DNA from: Saksenaea vasiformis B4078
Taxonomy: Eukaryota > Mucoromycota > Mucoromycetes > Mucorales > Saksenaeaceae
DNA length: 51,650 nt
Assembly (NCBI GenBank): GCA_000697055.1
Contig: JNDT01001747.1
Location: 1-51,650 of the forward strand
Direction of reading: 5' to 3'
A program made the translations under genes and the position numbers. Under the pieces are notes generated by a model that had not been told where the DNA came from, ran no database searches, and saw only the letters and a list, made by a program, of their open reading frames with translations. Of this stretch, positions 35,911-46,913 are shown piece after piece (position 1 is the first letter of the stretch; each line of letters opens with the position of its first letter).

Positions 35911-36429
35911 AATCTTATGAAGCTCGCCAGACCCTCCCCCTTTTTTTAATAATGACAGTGGCACATGTATATCTCTATAAAGGTTAATGAATTGCCTCCT
36001 TTGAATTTTTGTGCTATCAATTTTGTGGGAAATCTTTCGTTGATTGCATGCATGGACCAGGATTAAGCTTGGACATGCGAGGATTTTGAATACACATTTG
36101 CGTCATCTAAATACTACTTTGCGTTGGTACCAAGTCAATCTTGCAATGGATACCCGAGAGCTTTTGCGCAGAGTCTCATATACCTTTACTTCTAAATCAA
36201 ATTGTGTTGCGCTGGTCCATTGTAATAGGATCCCCAACGTACCAATTGGAACGCATAATGTGACAGTATTTAAAGGGATGCATGAAATCCCTTGACTTCG
36301 TTTCCCACATGAAATGACCCCCGTACGCGCTTGGACTACTATACACACAGAAACTCGTGTCTTCTGATCGATTGTTTAGACTTCTGATCGTAAAAGCATG
36401 AAATTGGCCGCTCCATGGAGACCTCAAAC

Positions 36430-36690
36430 CTCTTCTCTCACCCCCACCGAAATGGTGCGGAGTGTGGCATCCGCGAAGGCGTGGGATTACCTTCGGGCAA
36501 GTAAAATGGCATCCAAGTACCATTCCATTTACTAACCATGAACAAATTGTTATGCCGTCTATATAAATTTCGCGTCTATCGAGGGGCCGCCTTGATGTAA
36601 GCAGTGTATGAAGTTATTGCCAACTAGCGTATTAACGAACGCATACTTGATTACTTTTTTAGAGTAAAAGCGGCTCAATAGACAGTAGAC
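36430..36690 (+). repeat. Dispersed intron-bearing repeat, copy vi
   Basis: Leader aligned with copy v (CACCGAAATGGTGC, TACCTTCGGGC, CCATTTACTAACC), left arm with GCGTCTATCGAGG, and an intron-like core at 36597-36662 (66 nt: GTAAGC donor, TTAACGAAC branch-like motif, TTTTTTAG acceptor). The right arm is decayed after AGAGTAAAAGC. Confidence 0.6.
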
Positions 36691-37108
36691 TCTGATAAGC
36701 AATGACAATTATGCATGTTTCGTGATTAAGATTTGGGCAGAGATGACAACTCACTGCACTGTCAAGTCAGAAAAGTCATGCTGTTTCAGGACAGTAGTGT
36801 TCTTTTTGCAGTATTGAAATTTGTATAAATACTCTCTTCTTTTCGTCAATAAATCAGCCTGGTCCTCATATCGTATGAAGTAATGTTAAAACCTCTTCCA
36901 AAATATTTCTTTTTCCATTAAACCTATCCATTTGCTGTACCCCTTCAAAGAAATGACCGCTAACCCAATTATTTGATTCCTTTCTCTTATATTCCGGACG
37001 TTTACTCTCGCCTACCAAAATCAAGGCATTGACTCTATTATTCCCATTATTTGACTTATTCTTTTCTGTGTTCGTTCTCTTTTCGTTCTCCGAAAACTTG
37101 TTTTTCCC

Positions 37109-37828
37109 AAGGGAATTGCTAGGGACACTCCAACGGGACACTCCAGTCCCCCAAAATCATTCAAAAAAGGATGGAGTGTAGTACCTAATGCTTAATTCGG
37201 TTACAGTGGAGTGTCCCATAGTGGAGTGTCCGGCAGCAGAGTTTTCGTTGCCGGGTCGCAACAATTACCTTCAGGTATGCTGCAGTAGATACTTGATATA
37301 ATAATATTCTGGGTAGACAGGGGGGTTATTATTTTCTCGAGAATATCTGCTAGTAGAACTTGGGAGGATATCTCGCGCATCACATGTCATCTCTTTCAAA
37401 AGATCTTTTCCAAATAAAACGAGTGTATTCTCTTCAGAAACGCTTGTACTATCGTACAGCAGCGATCATTTCAATCAACCACATTTTTTAAAACATCGGC
37501 GGTCGCTCAGACATTGCATGTTTATTCGTCATTTTTCCTTGTCGGAAAACGATTTCTTATCTACAAAACTTTTGGACATCCACCTTGTAAGATGCTGCCT
37601 ATCAAATTTATCAAATATCCTTATATAGAGTGCGTACTGTAGTGTATCTGACTCTGCTGCAGGGCGCTCCACTACGGGACACTCCATTGTAAGAGGCTTT
37701 GCTACTTCTGTATTACGCTACACCTGAGAATGGAAACTAGTGATACTTCTATTTTACTATCCGTTCAGAATTTGGGGATACTGGAATGTCCGTTGGAGTG
37801 TCCGTTGGGTGTCCGTAGTAATTTCCTT
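37109..37828. mobile_element. TIR element, long form (about 0.72 kb)
   Basis: The ends are inverted repeats of about 50 bp: left GGGAATTGCTAGGGACACTC, right (reverse-complemented) GGAAATTACTACGGACACCC. Both arms contain two or three tandem GGACACTCCA-type units, and more such units lie inside (about 37210-37235 and 37670-37685). There is no open frame of note, so it is non-autonomous. It lies directly upstream of FCF2. A short relative is at 15413-15660. Confidence 0.65.
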
Positions 37829-37949
37829 CTCCCAATGCCGACTTGTCTTTCCGATTCTCTGTGCCTGTGACTATTTGTGACGGTCTATCACCAGGCTGAA
37901 GCCACAACCAGACCTGAGTTTTTTTTGCGCCTCTTCACTGCATCTTACA

Positions 37950-39177
37950 ATGTTAACGCGATCAAGACGGAAACATCTGGAAAACACTGCTTCGACTGAC
38001 GGAGCATCGGATCCTGCTGTTGCATCCGATAGTAAAGCGCCAAACACCATTAAGCAATTGGCAGCTAAGGATCAAGGAACAAAGGTCAAAAAGCCATGGA
38101 GAAGGGCGGAGCCTGTGATTATAATCCATAGTCGCAGGACTTCATGCGATGATGATACAGCACCAACCAATGTTGAAGAAAAAAAAGAAGATAATGAAGA
38201 AAAACCTAAACCCGTACTGAGTGACGCTGCTGCGAAAGCGACCGACGATAATACGGACTTGAAGGAAGATGATAGCAGCGACCAGAATAGTGACAGCGAT
38301 GAAGAGAGCGACGGAGAAAATGAGGAAGATGAAGATAACGATGCGGAGAGCAGCAGTGATGAGGAAGAAGACGAGGATCTTGATCAGCTGTTAAGCAAGG
38401 CGGAATCTGCATTACGTACACAACAACAGTGGCTGAAAGAGGAGAGGTAAAAAAGCAGAGCTGGTTTCAAGCAAGTTTACTTACATAAAATAGCGAGGAT
38501 GAATCTGGGAAAATAGAGTACGTCAATATGGGGGGAAGTATTTGTTTGCTCAATCAAAAGAATAGATTACCGAAAATGAACAGTGGCATGTCTATGGAGG
38601 AACAATTATATATCAAAACACACAACAAGAAAGCACAACTGGAAGGAGCGGTAGTAGTTGCCGATGAAAACAATGTGACGGATAAGAAAGCATTGGTTAC
38701 ACTCAAAACAAGTACAAATGAAGCTAAACCATTATCAAGGAAAGAACGTCAACAGGTATGATAAACACAGATAGACAAAACATGTTTTTTAAGTGTATGT
38801 AGGAACGAGAAAAAACATCTGGTAAAGGATGGTTTGATATGCCACGTACAGAAATGACACCCGAAGTCAAGCGAGATTTGGATATCTTAAAGATGCGTCA
38901 TGTACTCGATCGCAAGAGACATTACAAAAAGATGGGAAAATCAGCGGATCCTAAATATTTCCAAGTGGGAACAATCGTGGAAGGACCGACAGAATTCTTC
39001 TCTTCACGAATGACCAAAAAGGAGAGGAAACAAACGATTTTGGATGAACTTATGGCAGACGATTCATCAAAAGGATACTATAAACGTAAATTCCTTGAAA
39101 CACAAGAACGAACAAGTAGTGGAGGAAGGAAACATTTTAAAAAGTTGAAGCAAAAGCGGCAACAATGGACAAAATAG
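37950..39177 (+). CDS. FCF2: rRNA-processing protein Fcf2 (TdIF2 family)
   Basis: Fcf2 is a nucleolar factor needed for early cleavages of pre-rRNA that yield 18S rRNA. Three exons, 37950-38446, 38494-38755 and 38803-39177, join in phase and give 377 residues. The N-terminal half is disordered and very acidic (about residues 75-155, runs of Asp/Glu/Ser). The conserved Fcf2 domain starts at about residue 255 with TSGKGWFDMPRTEMTPEVKR and runs through LDRKRHYKK, PKYFQVGTIVEGPTEFFS and RMTKKERKQTILDELMAD. The C-terminal end is basic. It is longer than yeast Fcf2 (217) because of the acidic N-terminal extension, as in animal TdIF2. The start is the first ATG of the frame. Confidence 0.93.
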
Positions 39178-39593
39178 AGACAATAAAAAATATTCATCGC
39201 ATTATGTCAATCGGGGTGGCGATGAAATTGTCGGAGATGACAACAGATTCTTCATTTGGGTGAAATGTTGGATCTCGGGGAGTATGATGGTAACACCGAG
39301 TCCCGCTGACGGAGAACATGCAAGAATGTAATGTATAGTGCATGCAGATAGACAAAATTGTCTATAAACGATACTAGGGAAAAATCCAGCTTTTTGGATA
39401 CCGACCCTTATTCTTTCTTTTTGATCAAAGTCAGAATCAGTTGAATACTACAGAAAATCGTACTTTTCTTCTTTTATCTTCTTTTGTTTTTAATCAGTTA
39501 AAAAATTTACATGTTATGATGAATAAATAATATTTCACAACAAAGAAGTGAAAAGGCTTCCTTTGTCTCTTTCTTTCTCGCCCTTTTCCTATT

Positions 39594-41206
39594 TCATTTT
39601 CCGTCAATCAGCTCGATTTGCGAGGAGATTGTTCCCCGCTCTATTTTCGCATCATTTGATAGTTTTCGAACATAGGGATCCAAATCATCTAATGGAATGC
39701 CAATAGGTGATATTTTGGCTTCTGTTAAATCTGTTACTGGTAGATCTGTTGATCGAGAAAGATTGTCTGGTACGTTTCGAAATTGCTGATGCTTTAAATG
39801 GTCTAAAGCGTTGTAACTGAGTGTACCATTCATCGTTGATCCACCATGTACTGTAGCAAAAGGCGATTGAGGAACTTCGTTACTTGTACTTGAGAGTCCT
39901 AAACTTCCATTTTCACTGAATTTAGGACTAAGAACTATAGTATTAATTCCAACCGTTTGTTAAATCTCTGGTATCACTTACTTGACTATAATTGCCACTT
40001 CAACAAATAATGTGGTAACCGGTCCAAGAAAATTCCAAAGTGCTCCAAGAGTGATGTTTCCAGCAGTGTGAAGTATGATTGTAAAACGAAGGAAAGAATA
40101 AACCATCGTCATTATACCAAACATCATCATACAACCACAAGTAGCTATCATCACTGCGTTGATCTTTTTAGATGATAAACTTAGTACCTTCTCTAAGCCT
40201 CTCCCAAAATAAGATAGCTTACTTTGAAAATTCCCGTCTTGATGGATTTGTATCGGGGACCAGATGCGTTGCATTTTTCAAGATGCCGATTTAATAAGCG
40301 GACAAGTCGAAAACCCGCAAAGAACACTGCCGTCGTCAGATTGACACAATGAACAAACCACATAATGTAATGGACTTGAACCAGTTTCTCCGCTGCTTCT
40401 AAATCCGACTGAGCTAACGCCCCAGATAAGATACAGAGAACGGTATTGACGATGACGGGTATCAGGATAAAAAGCCATCCCATAAGATCAACTACATGTG
40501 GAGGAGGTAACCAGCCTGTAGAAATCGCTCGGTGACTCTAAAATTTTCCTTCAGTCATTATGCATTGCTATTATTTCTATTATTGTCCGGAAACTTACGT
40601 CTGCTAAGGTTTGTGCAATTCCCACTAAATACAAAGCAAATGAACTATACCCAAATTGCCACGCAAGTTCATGTAGATCTGCCGAATATTAAGAAAAAAG
40701 CTTTTTTTTTTACTAATAACAAGGAATTACTTACATGATCTAGACACCATATCTGTACTGACATTGGTGATGGTCACAATACTGAAAACTAAACGGACTT
40801 CAAACGAAAGATAAGTACTTCAATATGTTTGCCACGTGGATGACACAAACGAAAGTTGAACACCATTAAGAATAATAACATGCAGTCGATCGGTTTCGGT
40901 CGAAAACATCCTTTGTTTGAATTCGTCTCGAATAATCGATGTCCTTTTACACCGATGCGATGGAACATTAACTCCAGACCTGTTCCATAATTTTGTTATT
41001 ATTTGTCACTCACGATTTCCTTTTTTATGAGAAAATGGTGGCCTACCGATCATTAAAACAAGAGCAGATGCTGCGATAGTAGCGTAGTAAATGTAGGTCA
41101 TCGCTTGTTCCTCTTCGCAGTTTTTGATCGTGAGTCGCCAGTCGCAATGGCATGTTCCGTTTATACAGATACGATCCAACGTTCTGGATGCAAAGTCATT
41201 GTCCAT
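39594..41206 (-). CDS. Multi-pass (about 7TM) membrane protein, unknown role
   Basis: Seven exons join in phase: 41206-41047, 40979-40862, 40817-40735, 40678-40599, 40537-40223, 40163-39982 and 39927-39594, giving 423 residues. The N-terminal ectodomain has Cys residues and an NGT sequon, followed by about seven hydrophobic segments (for example YATIAASALVLMIG, MGWLFILIPVIVNTVLCIL, IMWFVHCVNLTTAVFFAGF, a Met-rich helix at IATCGCMMMFGIMTMVY). A conserved-looking loop, SHRAISTGWLPPPHVVDL, and a Ser/Thr-rich cytoplasmic tail follow. The topology suggests a receptor-like protein, and similar proteins occur in Mucorales as I recall. No ligand or G-protein motif is visible. The second intron (40818-40861) is the weakest choice. 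The 415 bp between this gene and FCF2 (tail to tail) hold nothing else. Confidence 0.7.
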
Positions 41207-41226
41207 TTAAAATATGTAGAACTCGA

Positions 41227-41420
41227 ATGTATGTATGTATGTATGTATGTATGTATGTATATATGCGTGTGTCTCTGTGTGTCTGTGTGTGTACGTATGT
41301 ATATTGTATATATATTTATCTACACGGTCTGTATATATATATGCGTATTTATATACGACTGTGGTATATAATATATATGTGTGTGCGTGTGAGTGCGTGT
41401 GCGTGTGTGTATGTGTATAG
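41227..41420. repeat. Compound microsatellite
   Basis: About 190 bp of TATG repeats (at least nine units from 41228) followed by TG, TATA and GTGCG tracts. Open frames here such as the Tyr/Val/Cys-rich ones are translations of the repeat. It lies just upstream of the membrane-protein start codon. Confidence 0.9.
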
Positions 41421-41429
41421 GAGTATTAA

Positions 41430-44400
41430 AAAAAGAAGATCAACAGAAAGAAAACAAATTTTGAAAAAGAAAAGAAAAAAGAAATAATGGGACGGAACTG
41501 AGAATATTCTTTCCATCTGTCGATTTTTATTTCTCCTTGGCAACACAGAAAAGCGACGATTTTCATGAACAAGGAAATATTTGACGCGCCGCTTCGTACA
41601 TTATCAAACATGTTATTGGCTCAACCTCATTACCCTCACTACCCATCTCTCAATAGAATTTCCGTAGACCGCATCAACTGGAAAGTACCTCAACGATCAT
41701 CTTTTTTCTATTTACTCTTGTTTTTGTGATACATTGGCAATGGCCGACATAAACGCAGCAATCTAAGGTTTCTTTCGTGCCGTGCTTGTAGTGCCCCAAC
41801 GGGTGCTACATCTAATCACATGTGCCCGACCATGTCGAACTCCTCTCCAACCAGGTAGCACAATTACGGGGTTGGCGAACGTCTCGGACAATAACTGCTG
41901 TCGATATGCAGCAGTAATCTATCTTTGTTAAAGGTATCTATTCGCGGTCGGCACTCGGTTGTTTTCGTGGAAAGCTCCTATGTCTATAGAAGTGGACTTT
42001 CTTTCTGCAGAGACACGGTTTGCGTACCAAACGTACGGTTACACCTGGATTCCTCCCAACGTACGTCTCGCTATGGCCCAGTACGAGGATACTTTCCCTT
42101 TCTTGGGGTTATATCGATAAAAGAAGTAACGCGGTCCGAGTTTCGGACCTTTCCCCAGTCATTTAATACGCATGTGTTCACATAAGTCAGGATATTTTTT
42201 TTTGTCTGGAGCAAACGTGCAGCACAACATCTCGATCATATCTAGATGCTTTGCAAGAGCATTAAACAGCTCAATCTAATTGGGATCGTAAAAAAAAGTT
42301 ATCTGCAATCCCATTTATATATTGGACTTGTCCCTTTATCAGAAAAAAGGGTCGCTGCGGGAATATCGGAAATGGGCAAATATAGAACTAGCTGGCTACT
42401 ACTATACAAATGCATAACATTTGATATGAAATATAACAACCATCACTCTTGTATACTCATAATTGCTTTTGCTGAATAGGAACGGACCCCTTCTCGTTCC
42501 AATAATGATCGTCAATATCGTACCAACTCTAGCAGGGATATCATTTCCAAATAATGACAAACATGAGGCATGTAAACTTTCTGAGTACAATTATCGACAT
42601 GAAGGTTTTACGACTTAATGTATCTACCTATTGCATCAACAAGCATGTTCCTAACCGCGGAATAAAGCCCATGCCTTCTCCCGTGACTTTCGGCTACTGA
42701 CGCAGAGTGACCAATGCTTTGTTCGTGTGCAACTCCTGTACGATGTCGGCTTCCAAATCTAAAGTGATAATCGCTGGCCACAGAACTTAATTTCCGGGCT
42801 TCCGAGATAGTCAACTTGTTGTGCAAGTTCCTGTGTAGCAAGGTTGGCAACCATTATATTTCTTTTTATAAATTTTGCATAACATGCTACGTCAAGGACA
42901 TGGCAAAACGTCAATATGTATTGGAGATACACACATTGGCTTTATGTAATACAGTGGCTGAAATTCATGCGATCAAATATACCACTGCATGAGACGGATG
43001 AAATAATACCAGCCTGCTATTAAATATGATTTCGGACACACCAGAAAGCAGCAGAGCTGGTACAAATCCTTCATAACAGAGTACATGTTTGTTTAATAAT
43101 CTTGAACACAAGTACATATTGTGGAACAGATCAACAAGGGTCGAAAGGTTTTTTAAAATAGTGGTCTTTTAAATGGTCTAGAAGCCGACAAGATTACACG
43201 ACCACGACATATTTCAACCGTTCTTTTGACCTGTGATCAAATGACTCCACCTATTTAGATGACACCATCTTTGCAGCAGGAGCATGCGCTTTGTACGACC
43301 TAGCCTCTCCCCCCTGACAGTATACACCCTTTCCGAGAAAATAAAGGCTTTGGCACTAAAATATAGGTTCTGTATGCTGACAAATCAGATATCGCATATA
43401 CAAAGCTTTTGTCACACATGGTTGGCACCCTTCAGATTCAAGATTGACCTCTTGGTTACTGCAAATCAGCTGTATACGCAATAGACAGGGGTCAGTGAAG
43501 CAGCAGGGAAACAATTTAGACAGAGATCCGCAAATACATCCTACGAAACGATACGTCAGATATCGTATCAAGCTCGTTGGCGTTTCAGTCATAAACGACT
43601 CTCCTTTGAACGAAGCGAACGAACGCAATCATATAACGGTTTTTTATACTTCCCGTGCTTTGTATCGTCCGTATATGTGCAACTAAACCTAATTCCTCTT
43701 TAGTACATCGTGCTTTGCTATGTTAGGGACGACCGATTCATCGGCTAAAGGTAAATACGCCTATGGCGTTAGCTCATTGTTGCTGAGACCTTGTTTGAGT
43801 TAGGATTGATATTCAGGCACCGTTAATACGAAACATTTGGAAAAAGGCACGGCAGCTTATATTCATAAAAGGGTGACGTGATGTCAATTAGCTCAAATAA
43901 AGGAGAGAAAATGCTGTGCAGTGGTACAGGTTTCCTACTTCAAATTGATGCATCTGTAAAAACGTTTGAAGCCAAGATCCTGTAAATCAGCAGTGGTAAA
44001 CGAGTTCTCTTCGTATTTCTTAGGTAATCCTTCAGAAATCTCTAACGCTAGATCCTGTATATCAGAAAGGTCGAGATCTGTGCAAATATCGCAGCCGTAG
44101 CGATTGGTGTGGTTAGCTGAAAATGTCTGCAATCTATCTACAAGGTGGAAACGAGATTGGGCACGACATCTCTAAAGTCTTCAATAAAGTCTTGCTTGTT
44201 TCTCAATAACGTTTCATGTTGAAGCGATACTTGCTTTTCATGCTTTTAGGAGACAAAGTAATAATATGATGGTCTAATAATAGCTTCTGATATTTGTATG
44301 AGATAAACATAACTCGTCAAGCTCTTCGTAAAGGAGAGGTTGTCCTAATATAACCAGACTTGGTAGGATGGAGGTGCTAAACGCAGGCCCAAAAGTTAAA

Positions 44401-44856
44401 TCAAGTGCCTGTGCCAAGGTACGTTGGGTCAGTATGGACGAGTACTTGGTATTGGTCTCTTTGTCAAGCTGTATCTGACTGCAGGATACATTGGCGACAA
44501 ACGGAATCGTCTACATTAAGATTGGCGGTAATGATTAGGCACGAAGTATCCTAATAGATCAATAGATAGCAGAGAGTGTGTAATTATGCGAGTTTTACAT
44601 TGTCCAGCAACGTCCACAAGTTATATGAGACTCTTCCTAAAATGCATTTTTGGGTCATTGAGTATGGTTTTGTTCTGTCCCAAATGGTGTCTTTTTTAAG
44701 ATATCTCCTGGTTTGAGAAACATGAGCAACACGCGCTCAAATAGGTCGACTTCGGTGTTAGTCTTCAATGAAAGCATAGCCGCTCATGAATTGGTGAGGC
44801 CTTTTATACAGGATTTTTACAGATTACTTTTATTTATTTATTTTTTCTCAGGGAAT
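41430..44856. other. Gene-poor region, nothing recognised
   Basis: About 3.4 kb with no supported gene. A 46-codon ATG frame at about 41982-42119 (containing YTWIPPNVRLAMAQYED) and a minus frame at 44132-43935 with an acidic helix (DLSDIQDLALEISEGLP) read like protein but lack partners, domains or splice context. They may be remnants. No repeat of the families described elsewhere in the window was seen. Confidence 0.35.
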
Positions 44857-46913
44857 CTATTTGAAAGATGCATTGACTTCTTCCAATGACTTGCGCGCGG
44901 TCTTGAGGAATCATGTTAATATCGGTATATTAAGCTACAAAGAAAATCTTACCTCTGGGACCAGTAAGAACACGAAAATCCAGAACATAAAGGAAAGTCC
45001 CGCATAAAACCAAAACGTTCCCGCCGTCGTCATCGCATCCGTCATGGACAGAAAAGTGATGGAGATGATTAAATTACAGATCCAGTTAACTGCAGTTGAT
45101 ATACCGTTGGCCTTCCCGCGAAGTGACATAGGAAAAATTTCGCTTTGAATTAACCATGGTGCATAACCTAATCCAAGTGCATAGCTTCCGACGTAGACAA
45201 TCAGGGATGTAAGCAAGACACCTGTAATGGCTTTATCATTGCTTTGTGGAGGGCAACCAGTAGGGCTTTGGTATATGTCATCCTCGTGGCCATCATGTGT
45301 GACACATGTGTCTTGTGAAAGAGACCACACACACCGATCGTCCAACACGCATCGAGAGCAGTGACTCGCGTAGGCTGCGCAGGAATCTTGTTTGGGAATA
45401 AAACCTTGCTGAACTGCGAAAGTTGCACCAAGTGCAATCAGACCAACAATCATGGTCAGCATAGTCACTACGAGCATACGACGACGACCTGCGCGATCGA
45501 TCACCATGACTGCTACGGCTGTAAATACCATGTTTGTTAATGCGACAATGATAGCCACGTTTGTAGAATTCGAATTGCTCCTGAACCCTGCCATACGCAA
45601 AATCGTAGCAGCATAGTACATAGCCGTATTAAATCCACAAAGCTGTTGTGCAGCTTGCAGTAAACATGCTAAAATCAAACAATCGATGTTATGATTTCTC
45701 TTGTCCGGAAGAACAAACGCTTCGCCATACCGATAATTAATGGTTTCATATGGTCGCGCTTCAAAAAGTCTTTGAAACTGCCAGATCGGCTTAGTTTGAT
45801 CTCTTCTTGAATGGATGCCATCTCCTTCTCAATAAACGCATCTGAAACCGAACTTCCATAAATCTTCCGAAGGGTCGCTTTTGCCTGGTCAATTTTTCCA
45901 ACGACAATGAGTTGGCGCGGAGATTCAGGGAAAAATGGCATGACTTTTAAAGAATCAGTCTCTAGCAATCATTTCTTGTTTGTACTTACTGAGGAACTGG
46001 AGCAATGCAGGAATGCCAGCAATACCAAACATGTAGCGCCAACCATCTTGCACATTCGCAAATGCAATATTCATGACATAGGCTATCACTTGGCCAAATG
46101 TAACTACTAGCGTATTGAGGGTCGTAAGTCGACCACGTATCTGTTTCGGTGCTAATTCGCCTGGAAAATAAAATTGCATTTGTGAGATACGTTTTCGTCG
46201 CGTGACCTCATGCTCGATCGGAATTGATACGGACTCACATAGACAGGTACAACCATGGAAGCCATGCCGACGCCCAAACCGACAACCAGGCGGCCAACGA
46301 GCAACACGGCAAAACTATAAGCTAACGCAAGGAGAAGAGCGCCTGCGATGAACACAATGGATGCTAGAATAACAAGCAACTAATTCAACAATGGTTAGGC
46401 ACCAGCTACTCAAAGATATACACGTACCTTTCTTCCGATCTTATCTGACAACTGTGTAGAAAACAATGGATTAATCGATTGGTGAAGACATTAGCTGAAT
46501 TTTTTACCAGGCCCGCAAAAAATCCGCCAAAGATGGCACCAAACGTTGTGCCACCAACCACCAGCTCTAGATTTACAGTATTTAGATGGAAATCATTCTG
46601 AAGAGGTTGTAAAGCGCCCGAGATGACTATAGACAAAGCAGTCGATTAAGCTTCATTGTCGATGCTGATGAACATGTGATTTACCGCCAGTATCATAACC
46701 AAACAAGAATCCACCAATGCAAACACATATGACCAGCATGTAGACAAAAAATGTCACTTTTACCGGTGGATCTTCGACGTGAGGGACCAGCACCTCATTT
46801 GTGTCGCATGTTTCAATGCCTTTGTTAGTGCGCATGGTGCGCAACGTTTCTGAAGAGGACGATGACACATCGGGATCAGTTGGAATGGGCGTATAGGCTA
46901 CAGCCTTGTACAT
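44857..46913 (-). CDS. H+/myo-inositol-type sugar transporter (MFS)
   Basis: A 12-helix plasma-membrane carrier of the SP family. Eight exons join in phase: 46913-46685, 46626-46508, 46451-46428, 46379-46235, 46160-45990, 45943-45731, 45668-44953 and 44901-44857, giving 553 residues. Signature motifs: GGFLFGYDTG-VISGAL at the first junction, DKIGRK on a 24-nt micro-exon, PVYVSELAPKQIRGR, PESPRQLIVVGK, QQLCGFNTAMYYA, DRAGRRRM, SEIFPMSLRGKANGI and a C-terminal PE-TARKSLEEV. Between helices 9 and 10 a loop of about 45 residues (about 395-440) carries seven Cys (CAAYASHCSRCVLDDRC and onward), as in animal HMIT (SLC2A13) and some plant INT carriers. That loop favours myo-inositol over glucose as substrate, but this is inference. 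The donor at 46234 (GTCCGT) is non-consensus; it was chosen because it restores frame. Confidence 0.88.

Noticed and set aside
41105..41487. Several overlapping Tyr/Val/Cys-rich frames
   Set aside because: Translations of the TATG/TG microsatellite.
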